DNA from: an uncultured Chitinophagaceae bacterium
GTDB lineage: Bacteria > Bacteroidota > Bacteroidia > Chitinophagales > Chitinophagaceae
Reading direction: 5' to 3'
Assembly: GCA_937897585.1 (NCBI GenBank)
Contig: CALCNY010000187.1
Coordinates: 1-51,751 of the forward strand
DNA: 51,751 nucleotides
The notes beneath the pieces are model-generated. The model ran no database searches. It was not told the origin of the DNA and saw nothing but the letters and a program-made list of their open reading frames with translations. The translations under genes and the position numbers were made by a program. Of this stretch, positions 23,399 through 33,280 are shown in pieces; positions within the stretch are counted from its first letter, which is position 1; each line of letters begins with the position of its first letter.

Positions 23399-24280
23399 CT
23401 AACTCCATTCCTCCTTCTCTTTCTTCTCTTTACTACCATCCACTCTTGCCGCAATCAACACACTGATTTCATACAACAACTGTAATGGCACAAATACAAT
23501 CATCTGGCTGGTCCAATCTGGTGATGGTGTAACAACCGCAGCGATTATCAAAATAATCAACACCGCATACTTTCTGTTTTTGCGCATAAACGCTGCCGAT
23601 ATGATTCCGATTTTAGCCAAAATGTAAACAAACACCGGAAGCTCAAATGAAATACCACATCCCAAAATGATGTTATTCAACGTATCGATATAATCATCTA
23701 AAGTAGGAATGTATTTATATACACCTCCAGTTCCTAAAGTGAAATTCGCAAGAAAATTAAAGGTAAACGGTGCCAGCAAATAATACCCGAAAGCCGCGCC
23801 AATAAAGAAACATAGCGATACCCAGAAAATACTACCTCTCGAATATTTCAATTCTTTTTCTGAAAGTGCAGGTTTAATAAAACGCCATAACTCCCAAATC
23901 AAATATGGAAACGTAACAATCAACCCACCTATCATTGAAATGGATAAAGCAGCCATAAAAGGACCACTTACTGTATTACCTTGTAATTCCAAATTAATAG
24001 GTGGCATACACATTGAATCGCCTAGTCTCAACCAATGACCAAACTGACAAAAAGCATCATAAGTAACAAATTTTGCAGAAGCCGGTGCAAAAATAATATT
24101 GTCAAAAATCCAGTCAATCTTGATGAACAAAACAATTGTAACTACAAGCCAAACAATCGTTGACCTTACCACATGCCATCTCAAAGCTTCAAGATGGTCT
24201 ACAAAACTCATCTCAGCTTTTTTTTCTGACTCTTCTTTTTTTCGAAAAAATGAACGTTTCTTATTTTCTTCAGCTGCCAA
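23399..24280 (-). CDS. tatC: Twin-arginine translocase subunit TatC
   Basis: The 293-residue product has six membrane helices and TatC signatures: SFVDHLEALRWHVVRS at the cytoplasmic N-terminus, FPYLIWELWRFIKPALSEKE before the third helix, and the final APSP-like VTPSPDWTSQM motif. TatC recognises the twin-arginine signal of folded proteins for export. An insert of about 25 residues after the first helix (CQFGHWLRLGDSMCMPPINL) lies in the periplasmic loop, as in other Bacteroidota TatC. The reading frame opens at TTG (24280); an internal ATG at 24214 would start at Met-Ser-Phe-Val-Asp and is the alternative. No tatA is in the window. Confidence 0.93.
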   Translation of the reverse strand: MAAEENKKRSFFRKKEESEKKAEMSFVDHLEALRWHVVRSTIVWLVVTIVLFIKIDWIFDNIIFAPASAKFVTYDAFCQFGHWLRLGDSMCMPPINLELQGNTVSGPFMAALSISMIGGLIVTFPYLIWELWRFIKPALSEKELKYSRGSIFWVSLCFFIGAAFGYYLLAPFTFNFLANFTLGTGGVYKYIPTLDDYIDTLNNIILGCGISFELPVFVYILAKIGIISAAFMRKNRKYAVLIILIIAAVVTPSPDWTSQMIVFVPLQLLYEISVLIAARVDGSKEKKEKEEWS

Positions 24281-24316
24281 TTTTTGTTATTTGTCTCAAT
24301 TAAAATTGAGCGTTTT

Positions 24317-25384
24317 TTATTGTTGTTGTGTTGTCAACTTCTCAGCATTTTCAGCAAACTGAAGTGCTTCTATAAATTCCTGAACTTCTCCATTCAAAAC
24401 CGAATCCAAATTATAAACGGTAAGGCCTATACGATGATCGGTTACTCTTCCCTGAGGATAATTATAAGTACGAATCTTAGCACTTCTGTCGCCGGTACTT
24501 ACCAGACTTTTTCTTTTATGTGCAATGGCTTCTTCAGCTTTACGAACTTCCTCATCATACAATTTGGTACGTAGCATGTCCATGGCTTTCTCTCGGTTTC
24601 CTAACTGACTTCTTTCAGTCTGACAAACCACCACAATACCAGTAGGTTTATGCGTTAAGAAAACTTTCGTTTCTACTTTATTTACGTTTTGTCCGCCTGC
24701 ACCACCGGATCTTGCGGTTTCCATTTTTACATCACTTTCTTTCAATTCAAAATCAACGGCATCAGCTTCAGGCATTACAGCAACTGTAGCTGCACTGGTA
24801 TGAACACGTCCACTAGCTTCTGTATCGGGTACACGCTGCACACGATGAACGCCACTTTCAAATTTCATCGTTCCATATACATCATCACCTACAATTTCTA
24901 CCTGAACCTCTTTATAACCACCAACGGTTCCTTCACTTTCACTGAGTATCGCTGTTTTCCATCCTTTTTTCTCGCAATATTTTAGATACATCCTTAACAA
25001 GTTTCCTGCAAATAGCGACGCTTCGTCACCACCAGTACCGGCTCTGATTTCCAGAATGGCATTCTTTTCATCATAAGGATCTTTAGGAATCAGCAGATTG
25101 CGAATGATTTTTTCAATTTCTTCTTTCTTAACTTCCATCTCTGGCAATTCCATTTTAGCCATTTCTCTCATTTCCTCGTCATCTGAATACAACACCTCTT
25201 TATTGAATTCAATATCATCCAACAATTTCACATAAGCATTTCTAACGTCTACAATTTTACCCAAACTGCGGTATTCCTTACTCATCGCACTGTACTTTTT
25301 ATTGTCGCTTACGATTTCAGGATTGGTGAGGGCAACGCCAATATTATCGAATTTTGCTTTTATGGCATCCAGTTTATCTAACAT
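24317..25384 (-). CDS. prfA: Peptide chain release factor 1
   Basis: The 355-residue product is a class I release factor that recognises UAA/UAG and triggers peptide release. The GGQ motif is at residues 230-232 (SGGAGGQNVNK). The stop-recognition segment reads VQRVPDTEASGRVHTS: the PxT tripeptide that separates RF1 from RF2 (SPF) is Pro-Asp-Thr (186-188) rather than the usual Pro-Ala-Thr or Pro-Val-Thr. The usual RF1 layout is intact, with a helical N-terminal domain and KEVQVEIVGDDVYGTMKFES before the motif. tatC follows in the same direction with a 36-base gap. Confidence 0.96.
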   Translation of the reverse strand: MLDKLDAIKAKFDNIGVALTNPEIVSDNKKYSAMSKEYRSLGKIVDVRNAYVKLLDDIEFNKEVLYSDDEEMREMAKMELPEMEVKKEEIEKIIRNLLIPKDPYDEKNAILEIRAGTGGDEASLFAGNLLRMYLKYCEKKGWKTAILSESEGTVGGYKEVQVEIVGDDVYGTMKFESGVHRVQRVPDTEASGRVHTSAATVAVMPEADAVDFELKESDVKMETARSGGAGGQNVNKVETKVFLTHKPTGIVVVCQTERSQLGNREKAMDMLRTKLYDEEVRKAEEAIAHKRKSLVSTGDRSAKIRTYNYPQGRVTDHRIGLTVYNLDSVLNGEVQEFIEALQFAENAEKLTTQQQ

Positions 25385-25415
25385 AGTGTAATTTTATAAA
25401 ACAATCAACGCGGCG

Positions 25416-25423
25416 CAAATTTA
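25416..25423 (-). promoter_or_regulatory. Candidate -7 promoter element of prfA
   Basis: The minus strand reads TAAATTTG, an exact TAnnTTTG match 32 bases before the prfA ATG, for a leader of about 25 bases. It sits in the 58-base gap shared with the divergent amidohydrolase gene. Confidence 0.4.
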
Positions 25424-25442
25424 CGCCATAACTACCATCATT

Positions 25443-26594
25443 TTGTATAGAAAATTAACTGCAGACCAGATTTTTAACGGATACGAACTTTTACCCCAAG
25501 GTTCAGTATTGATTTTAGAAAAAAATGGCACTATCGTCGATATCGTAAATGAAGCTGAAGCCGGCGATGGTATTGAGCTTCATGAAGGAATGTTATCGCC
25601 CGGTTTTATCAATTGCCATTGCCATTTGGAGTTGTCGCATATGAGAGGAAAAGTGCCCAAACATACGGGTTTGATTGATTTCTTGTTGAAAATAGTATCA
25701 GAAAGACAGGCCACTTCTGAAGAAATCCAATCAGCTATCGAAAATGCCGAAAATGAAATGTTACAAAACGGCATTGTGGCGGTTGGAGACATTTGCAATA
25801 CTACAAATACGATAACGCAAAAGTCAAAATCCAATTTACATTATCATAATTTTATTGAAGTAGCAGGATTTCCTGAAGCAATTGCCGACAAACGGTTCAA
25901 TGCTATTTTGGATGTTTATAATGAATTTTCAAAAATTTCGAAATACAATTCCATTGTTCCTCATGCACCTTATTCTGTATCGGCTTCATTGCTTGAAAAA
26001 ATAACTTCATTTCCAGGCAATAACATCATGACCATGCACAATCAGGAAACGCTTGCTGAAAATGAGTTGTATGAAAAAATGGAAGGAGATTTCTTACAAT
26101 TTTATCAGCAACTGAAAATACCTGTAGATAGTTTTTCTACACTAGGTAAAAGCAGCTTGCAACATTTTTTACCATATTTCAATTTTAATCATCCATTGAT
26201 TTTGGTGCATAATGTTTTTATAAAACAAGAAGATATCAGTTATGCAAAAACGGTTTATGATATTGAAAATTCGTCTTTATTTTTTTGTTTGTGCCCACAT
26301 GCCAACCAATATATCAGCAACAAGTTACCAGTTGTAGATATGTTTGTAAATAATGGGATGAATCTGGTTTTGGGAACAGATAGTCTCGCTTCAAACGATC
26401 AGTTAAGTATCTGGGAAGAAATCAAATTATTGCAACAGCATTTTCCTCATATTTCAATAACAGAAATGCTGAAATGGGCTACGATCAATGGCGCCAGGGC
26501 TTTGAAGATAGACGACATCTATGGTAGTTTTGAAAAAGGCAAAAGGCCGGGAGTAGTGTTGATTGGGGAGGATGGAGAATGTGGCCCCCTTTAA
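25443..26594 (+). CDS. Amidohydrolase family metal-dependent hydrolase (deaminase-like)
   Basis: The 383-residue product belongs to the amidohydrolase superfamily near the cytosine/guanine deaminase and chlorohydrolase group. An N-terminal beta-sandwich half precedes MLSPGFINCHCHLELSHMRG with the HxH metal ligands. VPHAPYSVS gives a third His region, MHNQE the next (LVHNVFIKQED follows), and VLGTDSLASNDQLSIWEE the metal Asp. It ends with an ATINGARALKIDDIYGSFEKGKRPG segment typical of the family. The substrate is not determinable; futalosine-type deaminases are one possibility. No ATG is available and TTG at 25443 is the likely start. The last residues (Gly-Pro-Leu) and the stop are in a repeat element. 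Confidence 0.82.
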   Translation: MYRKLTADQIFNGYELLPQGSVLILEKNGTIVDIVNEAEAGDGIELHEGMLSPGFINCHCHLELSHMRGKVPKHTGLIDFLLKIVSERQATSEEIQSAIENAENEMLQNGIVAVGDICNTTNTITQKSKSNLHYHNFIEVAGFPEAIADKRFNAILDVYNEFSKISKYNSIVPHAPYSVSASLLEKITSFPGNNIMTMHNQETLAENELYEKMEGDFLQFYQQLKIPVDSFSTLGKSSLQHFLPYFNFNHPLILVHNVFIKQEDISYAKTVYDIENSSLFFCLCPHANQYISNKLPVVDMFVNNGMNLVLGTDSLASNDQLSIWEEIKLLQQHFPHISITEMLKWATINGARALKIDDIYGSFEKGKRPGVVLIGEDGECGPL

Positions 26595-26816
26595 TTCCCC
26601 CGAAGGGGGAAGTTGAAGATGTTTTGATGAACATCATTTCGAAATTATTTCATCATCTAATTAAATTAATTACATTTTTAAATGTAAAATGTAAAATATC
26701 CAATGTAAAATGTAAAAGTGGGATTTTGGAAATGAAACTATCAAAATCTCATGGACAAAAATTCGCGATCATCAAAAAAACATAATCAAAGTCCCCCTTG
26801 GGGGATTTAGGGGGCC
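26583..26816. repeat. Facing palindromic elements around an AATGTAAAAT module
   Basis: A plus-oriented element (CCCCCTTTAATTCCCCC then GAAGGGGGAAG) carries the amidohydrolase stop codon. A minus-oriented one (CATAATCAAAGTCCCCC, TTGGGGGATTTAGGGGGCC) ends five bases from the recO stop. Between them, at about 26680-26752, is the AATGTAAAATGTAAAA-TATCC and AAAAGTGGGATTTTGG module also seen at 5314, 41345 and 41943. No gene is present. Confidence 0.8.
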
Positions 26817-26820
26817 ACAC

Positions 26821-27567
26821 TTACCCCAACACCTCCTGCAACACCTTCATCGTTTTCATATGTCCAAAATCTTGAAGATGTAAAGCATAATATTGCTGAT
26901 ATGCAGTAAGCAGTAATTTTCGAATTTCTTTATTGAGTTTTACTTCATTGAGTTCTTCGGGATGGATTACTTTGAGTAATTCTATGGTGTGCTTTGTCAA
27001 TTCGCCCTGAATGAAATAATTATGTATAGGCTTATCTGTAACAAAAACTCCTTCTTTTAAATCAAGATAAATTTCAGATTCGGTTTCTAAGCCAGGTTCG
27101 GGACTTTGGATTTTAAAGCCCATGAATTGAGGCAATTGGAGAGAAAAATACAAGGCAAAATTAGCCGCATCAGCCATTTCTGCTTGGTCTAGAAATAGAA
27201 AACAATCTTCACAGAAACAAAATAATTCATCGTTGGCTTCGGGTTGCTTTAAAGTTTTGGTGAGCAGTTCAATCACATAAACGGCGATACTGTTTTTCAT
27301 CACATCACTGAAAAGTTGCTGATATATAATCTGCCAATTGCATTCTTTTATTCTTTGCATTCCTTTGAGATCATTGTGATACACTTCCATGTCTAATATG
27401 GCGCCGGGCTGCATCATGGCTGCTTTTGAGCCTTTTTTTTGAGTCGTTCTCACACCATTTACCATATAGGTTTGTATGCCGAATTTTTCTGTAAAAATAG
27501 TAGCGACAACGCTCGTTTCGCCATATTTCACCGTTCGTAATACAATACCTTTGGTTTTATGCGTCAT
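26821..27567 (-). CDS. recO: DNA repair protein RecO
   Basis: The 248-residue product has the RecO layout. An N-terminal OB fold (residues 1-80) starts MTHKTKGIVLRTVKYGETS with the typical GIVLRxxxxGExS pattern, and a helical C-terminal domain has a Cys-rich spot (LFCFCEDCFLF) where the zinc site of the family lies. RecO loads RecA onto SSB-coated DNA with RecR in recombinational repair. It starts at ATG, divergent from the MMPL transporter 81 bases away. The gene ends next to a palindromic element. Confidence 0.93.
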   Translation of the reverse strand: MTHKTKGIVLRTVKYGETSVVATIFTEKFGIQTYMVNGVRTTQKKGSKAAMMQPGAILDMEVYHNDLKGMQRIKECNWQIIYQQLFSDVMKNSIAVYVIELLTKTLKQPEANDELFCFCEDCFLFLDQAEMADAANFALYFSLQLPQFMGFKIQSPEPGLETESEIYLDLKEGVFVTDKPIHNYFIQGELTKHTIELLKVIHPEELNEVKLNKEIRKLLLTAYQQYYALHLQDFGHMKTMKVLQEVLG

Positions 27568-27648
27568 GAATTTATTTCTTGCTGTTTTTTATAAATAAAC
27601 TTTCTTTGCACAATAATAATCATTCCCACTCATCAATATCAGAAAATT

Positions 27649-29976
27649 ATGTGGCAACAGTTGGCAAAATTCGTACTTAAAAACAGATTGATTTTACTTT
27701 GTTTACTCTTGTTGACCACAGTTTGGATGGGCTATTATGCATCTAAAGTAAAATTGAGTTATGAATTTGCCAGAGCCATTCCTACCGACAATCCTAAGTA
27801 TAAAGAATACATGTCATTCAAGCAATTGTTTGGTGATGATGGCAACATGCTGGTTATTGGTGTTCAGACTAAAGACTTCTTCAATCAGAAAAAATTTATA
27901 TCTTACCAGGAACTTCAACACGAAATCAAAAAAGTACATTGCGTAGAAGATGTACTTAGTGTTCCCGTTGCCGTTATGCTGGTAAAAGACAGCATAGAAG
28001 AAAAGCTTATCTCTAAAAAAATATTCGCCGATCATTACAGCAATCAGTCTGAATTAGACAGCGCTGCTGCGGTATTTATGAATCTCCCCTTTTACAAAAC
28101 ATTGCTCTACAACCCTGATTCGGCTGCTTATGTGATGGCGGTTAAAATAAATAAAGATTCATTGAATTCACCTGCAAGGGTTAAAATAGTTGATGGCATC
28201 ATGAAGGCAACGTCAACGTATGAACGAAATTCAGGTATTGAAGTTCACTTGAGTGGACTTCCCTTAATAAGAACCGTTATTGCAGAAAGAATTCAGAAAG
28301 AAATGAAATTGTTTTTGTGGGGATCTTTATTGTTAAGTGTGTTGATACTTTTTATTTTCTTCCGTTCTATTAGTACTACTTTGATTTCAATGAGTGTGGT
28401 AGTTATAGGTGTTATCTGGACTGTAGCTATGATTTATTTGTGCGGCTACAAAATCACTTTGTTAACGGCATTGATTCCTTCTTTGGTAGTGGTGATTGGT
28501 ATTCCCAATTGTATTTACTTTATTAATAAGTATCACACTTCCTATCTGAGCAGCCATGAAACCAACGAAAAAGACAGAAAAGAAAAAGCGCTGATTGATA
28601 TGGTTAGTAAAATGGGCGTGGTTACTTTATTTTGCAACATCACTGCTGCTATTGGATTTGCGGTTTTCGCCCTTACCAAAAGCGCAGTTTTAAAGGAGTT
28701 TGGTGTGGTTTCGGGTATCAGCATCATGTTCATATTCGTGATTTCATTTGTGCTGTTGCCCTCTGTTTTAAGTTATTTGCCTGTACCAGGAAAACAACAA
28801 TTGAAATATCTCGACAACAAATGGGTATTAACTTTCTTGAATAAAGTAGAGACATGGGTTTTCAACCATAGAAAAACAATTTTAATGATTACTTCTTTGG
28901 TAATACTAATTTCTATCGGAGGAATTCTCAGATTAAAGTCTGTTGCTTACATAGTAGACGACTTACCTAAAACAGACAAAATTTATAAAGATTTAAAATT
29001 CTTCGAAAGGAATTTCAAAGGCATAATGCCATTAGAAATTGTCATTGATTCCAAAAAGAGGAGAGGACTTCGTGGCTTAAAACCCTTTTACAAAGTGGAT
29101 TCTCTAGCTATGTACATTGCTTCCAAAAAAGAAATGAACCGACCGCTAACTTTATCAGAAGGATTAAAATTTGCTACCATGGGATTCAACGATAATGATT
29201 CCAACAATTATCGAATGCCAGGAGATTTTGAGGCTGTTTTTCTGAATGATTATTTGAATCAGAAAAATCAAAATAGTAAAGGTGGTTTGTCGAAAATGCT
29301 CAGTTCATTTATAGATACCAGCAAACGTTACACCAGAATCAGCGTAAGTATGGCAGATGTTGGAACAGAAAAGTTGCCTGTTATTATGGATGATATCCAG
29401 CAAAAAGCCAATCAATATTTTGATACAGCCAATTTTAAAGTATCATTAACCGGAACCAGTATTACTTTTCAGGAAGGTAGCAGATTCATCATCAAAGGTT
29501 TGAAAGAAAGCATCTTCTGGGCATTTTTATTGATTGCTTTATGTATGCTCTATTTATTCAAGTCTTTCAAAATATTGGTATGTTCATTATTGCCCAATTT
29601 GATTCCACTTGTCGTTACAGCAGGCGTAATGGGTTGGGCGGGTATTCCGTTGAAACCTTCTACAGTATTGGTTTTTAGTGTTGCCTTAGGAATTGCTGTT
29701 GACATCACCATACGCTTCCTGGTGAATTATCGTCAGGTGTTACCATTTCACAATGGTGATGTACAAATGACAGTTAGAAGTACAGTACAACAAACCGGGT
29801 TGAGTATTATTTACACTTCTTTGGTACTAACAGCAGGTTTTATCATATTCTGCGCAAGTAGTTTTGGCGGCACTTTTGCCTTAGGTTGGTTAACTTCAGT
29901 TACTTTATTTGTAGCTACTATTACCAATTTGATATTTCTTCCTGTGCTTTTGCTGTTGTTGAATAAGAAAAAATAG
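27649..29976 (+). CDS. MMPL/RND family exporter
   Basis: The 775-residue product has two repeats, each with one membrane helix, a large periplasmic domain (about residues 40-215 and 435-610), and a five-helix bundle (about 220-390 and 615-770). Family motifs are visible: LTALIPSLVVVIGIPNCIYFINKYH in the fourth-helix region of the first half, and KPSTVLVFSVALGIAVDITIRFLVNYR with the Asp that relays protons in the second. Such proteins export lipids or hydrophobic compounds driven by the proton gradient. No membrane-fusion partner or outer-membrane channel is adjacent, which fits the MMPL/HpnN-like type. The substrate is unknown. Confidence 0.87.
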   Translation: MWQQLAKFVLKNRLILLCLLLLTTVWMGYYASKVKLSYEFARAIPTDNPKYKEYMSFKQLFGDDGNMLVIGVQTKDFFNQKKFISYQELQHEIKKVHCVEDVLSVPVAVMLVKDSIEEKLISKKIFADHYSNQSELDSAAAVFMNLPFYKTLLYNPDSAAYVMAVKINKDSLNSPARVKIVDGIMKATSTYERNSGIEVHLSGLPLIRTVIAERIQKEMKLFLWGSLLLSVLILFIFFRSISTTLISMSVVVIGVIWTVAMIYLCGYKITLLTALIPSLVVVIGIPNCIYFINKYHTSYLSSHETNEKDRKEKALIDMVSKMGVVTLFCNITAAIGFAVFALTKSAVLKEFGVVSGISIMFIFVISFVLLPSVLSYLPVPGKQQLKYLDNKWVLTFLNKVETWVFNHRKTILMITSLVILISIGGILRLKSVAYIVDDLPKTDKIYKDLKFFERNFKGIMPLEIVIDSKKRRGLRGLKPFYKVDSLAMYIASKKEMNRPLTLSEGLKFATMGFNDNDSNNYRMPGDFEAVFLNDYLNQKNQNSKGGLSKMLSSFIDTSKRYTRISVSMADVGTEKLPVIMDDIQQKANQYFDTANFKVSLTGTSITFQEGSRFIIKGLKESIFWAFLLIALCMLYLFKSFKILVCSLLPNLIPLVVTAGVMGWAGIPLKPSTVLVFSVALGIAVDITIRFLVNYRQVLPFHNGDVQMTVRSTVQQTGLSIIYTSLVLTAGFIIFCASSFGGTFALGWLTSVTLFVATITNLIFLPVLLLLLNKKK

Positions 29977-30079
29977 GCTGGATAAAAAAAATTATTTATT
30001 GTGAAAATTTTCATAATTTTCCAAATAGACTATTTTTAAATCTATATAATAAACCATCAATTTTAAACCATCAATTATC

Positions 30080-33000
30080 ATGAGAAAATTTCTTCTGCTA
30101 TTTTCTATGTATTTATGCTTGATGACAGTTGCCAATGCGCAAGTAATCATTAAGGGTAAAGTTACAGACTCAAAAGACGGACAGCCACTATCCGGAGTAT
30201 CCGTTAAGTTAACAAGCAAAGCCGGGGGCACATCTACAGCCAATGACGGTACCTATTCTATCGAACTTACCAAAAAAGAAGGCAAGCTCGAATTTAGTTA
30301 CAATGGCTATGCTTCACAAACAGTGAAACTTGCTTCTGCAGGTGCTACTGTAGATGTGAAGTTGGTGCTTGAAACCAAAGCCATGACTGAAGTTGTGGTT
30401 ACCGCTCTTGGTATTAAGAGAGAAAAGAAAGCATTAGGTTATGGTGTATCAACGGTTTCTAAAAAAGACCTTGAATTAAGACCAGAAGGTGATATCGCTC
30501 GTGTATTGAGTGGTAAAGCTGCAGGTGTAACGATTACCAATTCAAGTGGTTTGTCTGGTAGTGGTACTAATATTACAGTAAGAGCTATCAGTACCATTAC
30601 AGGTAGTTCAACACCATTGTTTGTTGTTGATGGTGTTCCATTTAATGGTGAAACCAATTCTAACTCAAGCTTCGTGTATGGCAACCAAACTTCAAGTCGT
30701 TTTCTTGATTTGGATCCTAACAATATTGAAAGTGTAAGCATCTTGAAAGGATTAAGTGCGACCACACTATATGGCGAAAATGGTAGAAATGGTGTTATCT
30801 TAATTACCACTAAAAATGGTGGTGGTGTAAAACCTGCTCAAAAAACAGAGATTACTGTTTCTCAATCTTATTTTGCTAATAACGTTGCCAACCTGCCTGA
30901 GTATAACACGAAATATGGCGGCGGTTTTGATTTGAGCAATGGCGTTACTTTTTATAGTAACTGGGGTGGATTGTTCTCAAATCCTCCGGTACAAGTAAGA
31001 CATCCATATGACAGACCATCATTGAATGTGGCTTTCCCACAGTATGTTGGTGCTTTGTATGATTACAAAAAATATGAGAGCGTAAGCAACTTCTTCAGAA
31101 AAGGTTCTGTTAGCAACACTTCAGTAAATGTTGGCGGTTCTAACGGAACAACTACTTTTTCTGCAAACTTCAGCTACTTGAATGATGTTGGTTTTACCAT
31201 CGGTAACGAAATGACTAAGTCTACATTTGGTGCCGGCGGAACAACCAAACTTTCTAATAAATTTACTTTGTCTGGTACATTCAACTATGTAATGACTGGT
31301 GTAAAAGCACCTCCAACTTCTACCAGCTTTGGTAGTGGTTCAAGCCAAACTTCGGTATTTGGCGATGTATTGTACACACCAACTTCAGTGGATTTAATGG
31401 GATTGCCTTATGAAAATCCTTTGGATCACTCTCAAGTTTATTACAGATCAGCAAATGATATTCAAAACCCACGCTGGACTTTATATAACTCATTCACAGA
31501 AGATAATGTAAACAGATCTTTTGGTAATCTTCAATTGAAATACGACGTAATGAAAGGTCTTAACCTTGGTTACAGAGTTGGATTCGATAATTACACAGAA
31601 AATCAATTGTATGCTCAAAACAAAGGTGGCGATATCAATCCTGATGGCATCATGAGAACTTCTACAGGTATCAATACCATTCTTGATCAAAACTTCTATG
31701 GTGCTTACAATAAAGATTTGAATAACAAATGGAAATTGAATCTTGATGGTGGTTTGAACATCAGAAATGATATCTACAAACAAGATGGTATTACTAGCAC
31801 TCAACAATTGGTTTACGGACTTTTAAATCATACCAATTTCGTAAATCATTTGGCTACAAGTGAAAGTGGAACTGCTTTAGGATATAAACAAGAAACTCAA
31901 ACTGTTGGTTTGTATTTACAAAGTGGGTTCAGCTATAGCGACTATTTATATTTCACTGTGGGTGGTCGTCAGGGTTGGACTTCAACTTTGGAAAAAGACA
32001 ACAGAGGCATTTTTTATCCAAGTGTGAGTGCTTCGTTTATTCCAACTTCAGTTGTAAATGCGCTTAAAGACAACAAATACATCAATTATTTAAAATTAAG
32101 AGCGGGATATGCTACAAGTGCTGAATTCCCTGGCCCTTATAACACCAGACCATCATTGGATATTAATACCAAAGTATTTGTAAATGGTGGAAATACTTCA
32201 ATCAATACCAACGCTATTTCAAATACATTACCTAATCCAAATTTAAAACCTGCTTTAATAAAAGAATTTGAATTTGGATTGGAAGGTAAAGTGCTGAACA
32301 ACAGAGGTAATTTTGATTTATCAGTTTATAATAGACAAGCAAAAGATCAATTGTTAAACAGAGATTTAGATCCTTCTACTGGATTTACTTCTCAAAAAAT
32401 CAATGCTGGTAATGTTACCAATAAAGGAATCGAACTTAGTTTAGGCTATACCGTTATCAAAAACAAAAATTGGAAATGGCAGTTGGATGGTTTGTATTCA
32501 AGAAACAGAAGTAAAGTTTCTGATATCCCTGCTGACTTGAAAGAAATCAGAACAAGTGGATATACTAATTTAGGAACATTTGCCATCAATGGCCAGCCTT
32601 TAGGTGTAATTAAAGGAACTGCTTATGTTAGAGATGCAAAAGGTAATAGAGTTGTAGGAACTGACGGAAATTACATACTTGAAAATCAAGTTAGTATTTT
32701 AGGTGATCCTAATCCTGATTATAGAATGACTGGAATAAGTACATTGAGCTACAAACAATTCTCTTTCAGAGTACAAGCAGACTTTACTCATGGAGGTGAT
32801 ATGTATTCAGCAACATCAAGTGTGTTGGTAGGTAGAGGTGTAACAAGAGATACAGAATTTGACAGAGCATTGGGTTATATTTTACCTGGTGTAAAAGCTG
32901 ATGGAACTCCAAATGATATTCAAATCAGTGCCACTCAAGCTTACTTCAGCAATTCAGTTGCAGGAAGTGCTGCAGATGAACCAGGAATTTTTGATGCCAC

Positions 33001-33250
33001 TTGCTTTAGATTAAGAGAGGCTTCTCTTTCTTACAGCATGCCACAAGAAGCATTGAAAAAATTACCATTCGGATCTGTTTCATTTACAATCAGTGGAACG
33101 AACCTTTGGTATTATGCTCCTAACTTCCCTAAATATGTACATTTCGATCCTGAAACTTCAGGCTTGGGTGTTAGTAACGGAAGAGGTCTTGAATTCATCA
33201 CTGGACCTTCATCAAGAAGAATTGGTGCAAGTATCAGAGTAACTTTTTAA
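30080..33250 (+). CDS. SusC/RagA-type TonB-linked outer membrane protein
   Basis: The 1056-residue product has a signal peptide (about residues 1-21) and a carboxypeptidase-D regulatory-like domain (about 22-105, GKVTDSKDGQPLSGVSVKL). The plug domain (about 107-235) contains TEVVVTALGIKREKKALGYG and LFVVDGVPF. A long beta-barrel ends in the aromatic terminus RVTF that the BAM complex needs. With SusD it forms a TonB-energised pedal-bin importer for glycans or peptides. The upstream 100 bases contain TGAAAATTTTCA and two AAACCATCAATT copies. The 30-base gap to susD indicates an operon. No adjacent sigma/anti-sigma pair or hydrolase points to a substrate. Confidence 0.95.
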   Translation: MRKFLLLFSMYLCLMTVANAQVIIKGKVTDSKDGQPLSGVSVKLTSKAGGTSTANDGTYSIELTKKEGKLEFSYNGYASQTVKLASAGATVDVKLVLETKAMTEVVVTALGIKREKKALGYGVSTVSKKDLELRPEGDIARVLSGKAAGVTITNSSGLSGSGTNITVRAISTITGSSTPLFVVDGVPFNGETNSNSSFVYGNQTSSRFLDLDPNNIESVSILKGLSATTLYGENGRNGVILITTKNGGGVKPAQKTEITVSQSYFANNVANLPEYNTKYGGGFDLSNGVTFYSNWGGLFSNPPVQVRHPYDRPSLNVAFPQYVGALYDYKKYESVSNFFRKGSVSNTSVNVGGSNGTTTFSANFSYLNDVGFTIGNEMTKSTFGAGGTTKLSNKFTLSGTFNYVMTGVKAPPTSTSFGSGSSQTSVFGDVLYTPTSVDLMGLPYENPLDHSQVYYRSANDIQNPRWTLYNSFTEDNVNRSFGNLQLKYDVMKGLNLGYRVGFDNYTENQLYAQNKGGDINPDGIMRTSTGINTILDQNFYGAYNKDLNNKWKLNLDGGLNIRNDIYKQDGITSTQQLVYGLLNHTNFVNHLATSESGTALGYKQETQTVGLYLQSGFSYSDYLYFTVGGRQGWTSTLEKDNRGIFYPSVSASFIPTSVVNALKDNKYINYLKLRAGYATSAEFPGPYNTRPSLDINTKVFVNGGNTSINTNAISNTLPNPNLKPALIKEFEFGLEGKVLNNRGNFDLSVYNRQAKDQLLNRDLDPSTGFTSQKINAGNVTNKGIELSLGYTVIKNKNWKWQLDGLYSRNRSKVSDIPADLKEIRTSGYTNLGTFAINGQPLGVIKGTAYVRDAKGNRVVGTDGNYILENQVSILGDPNPDYRMTGISTLSYKQFSFRVQADFTHGGDMYSATSSVLVGRGVTRDTEFDRALGYILPGVKADGTPNDIQISATQAYFSNSVAGSAADEPGIFDATCFRLREASLSYSMPQEALKKLPFGSVSFTISGTNLWYYAPNFPKYVHFDPETSGLGVSNGRGLEFITGPSSRRIGASIRVTF

Positions 33251-33280
33251 TGAATAGTATCACTTAATAAAATTAATAAA

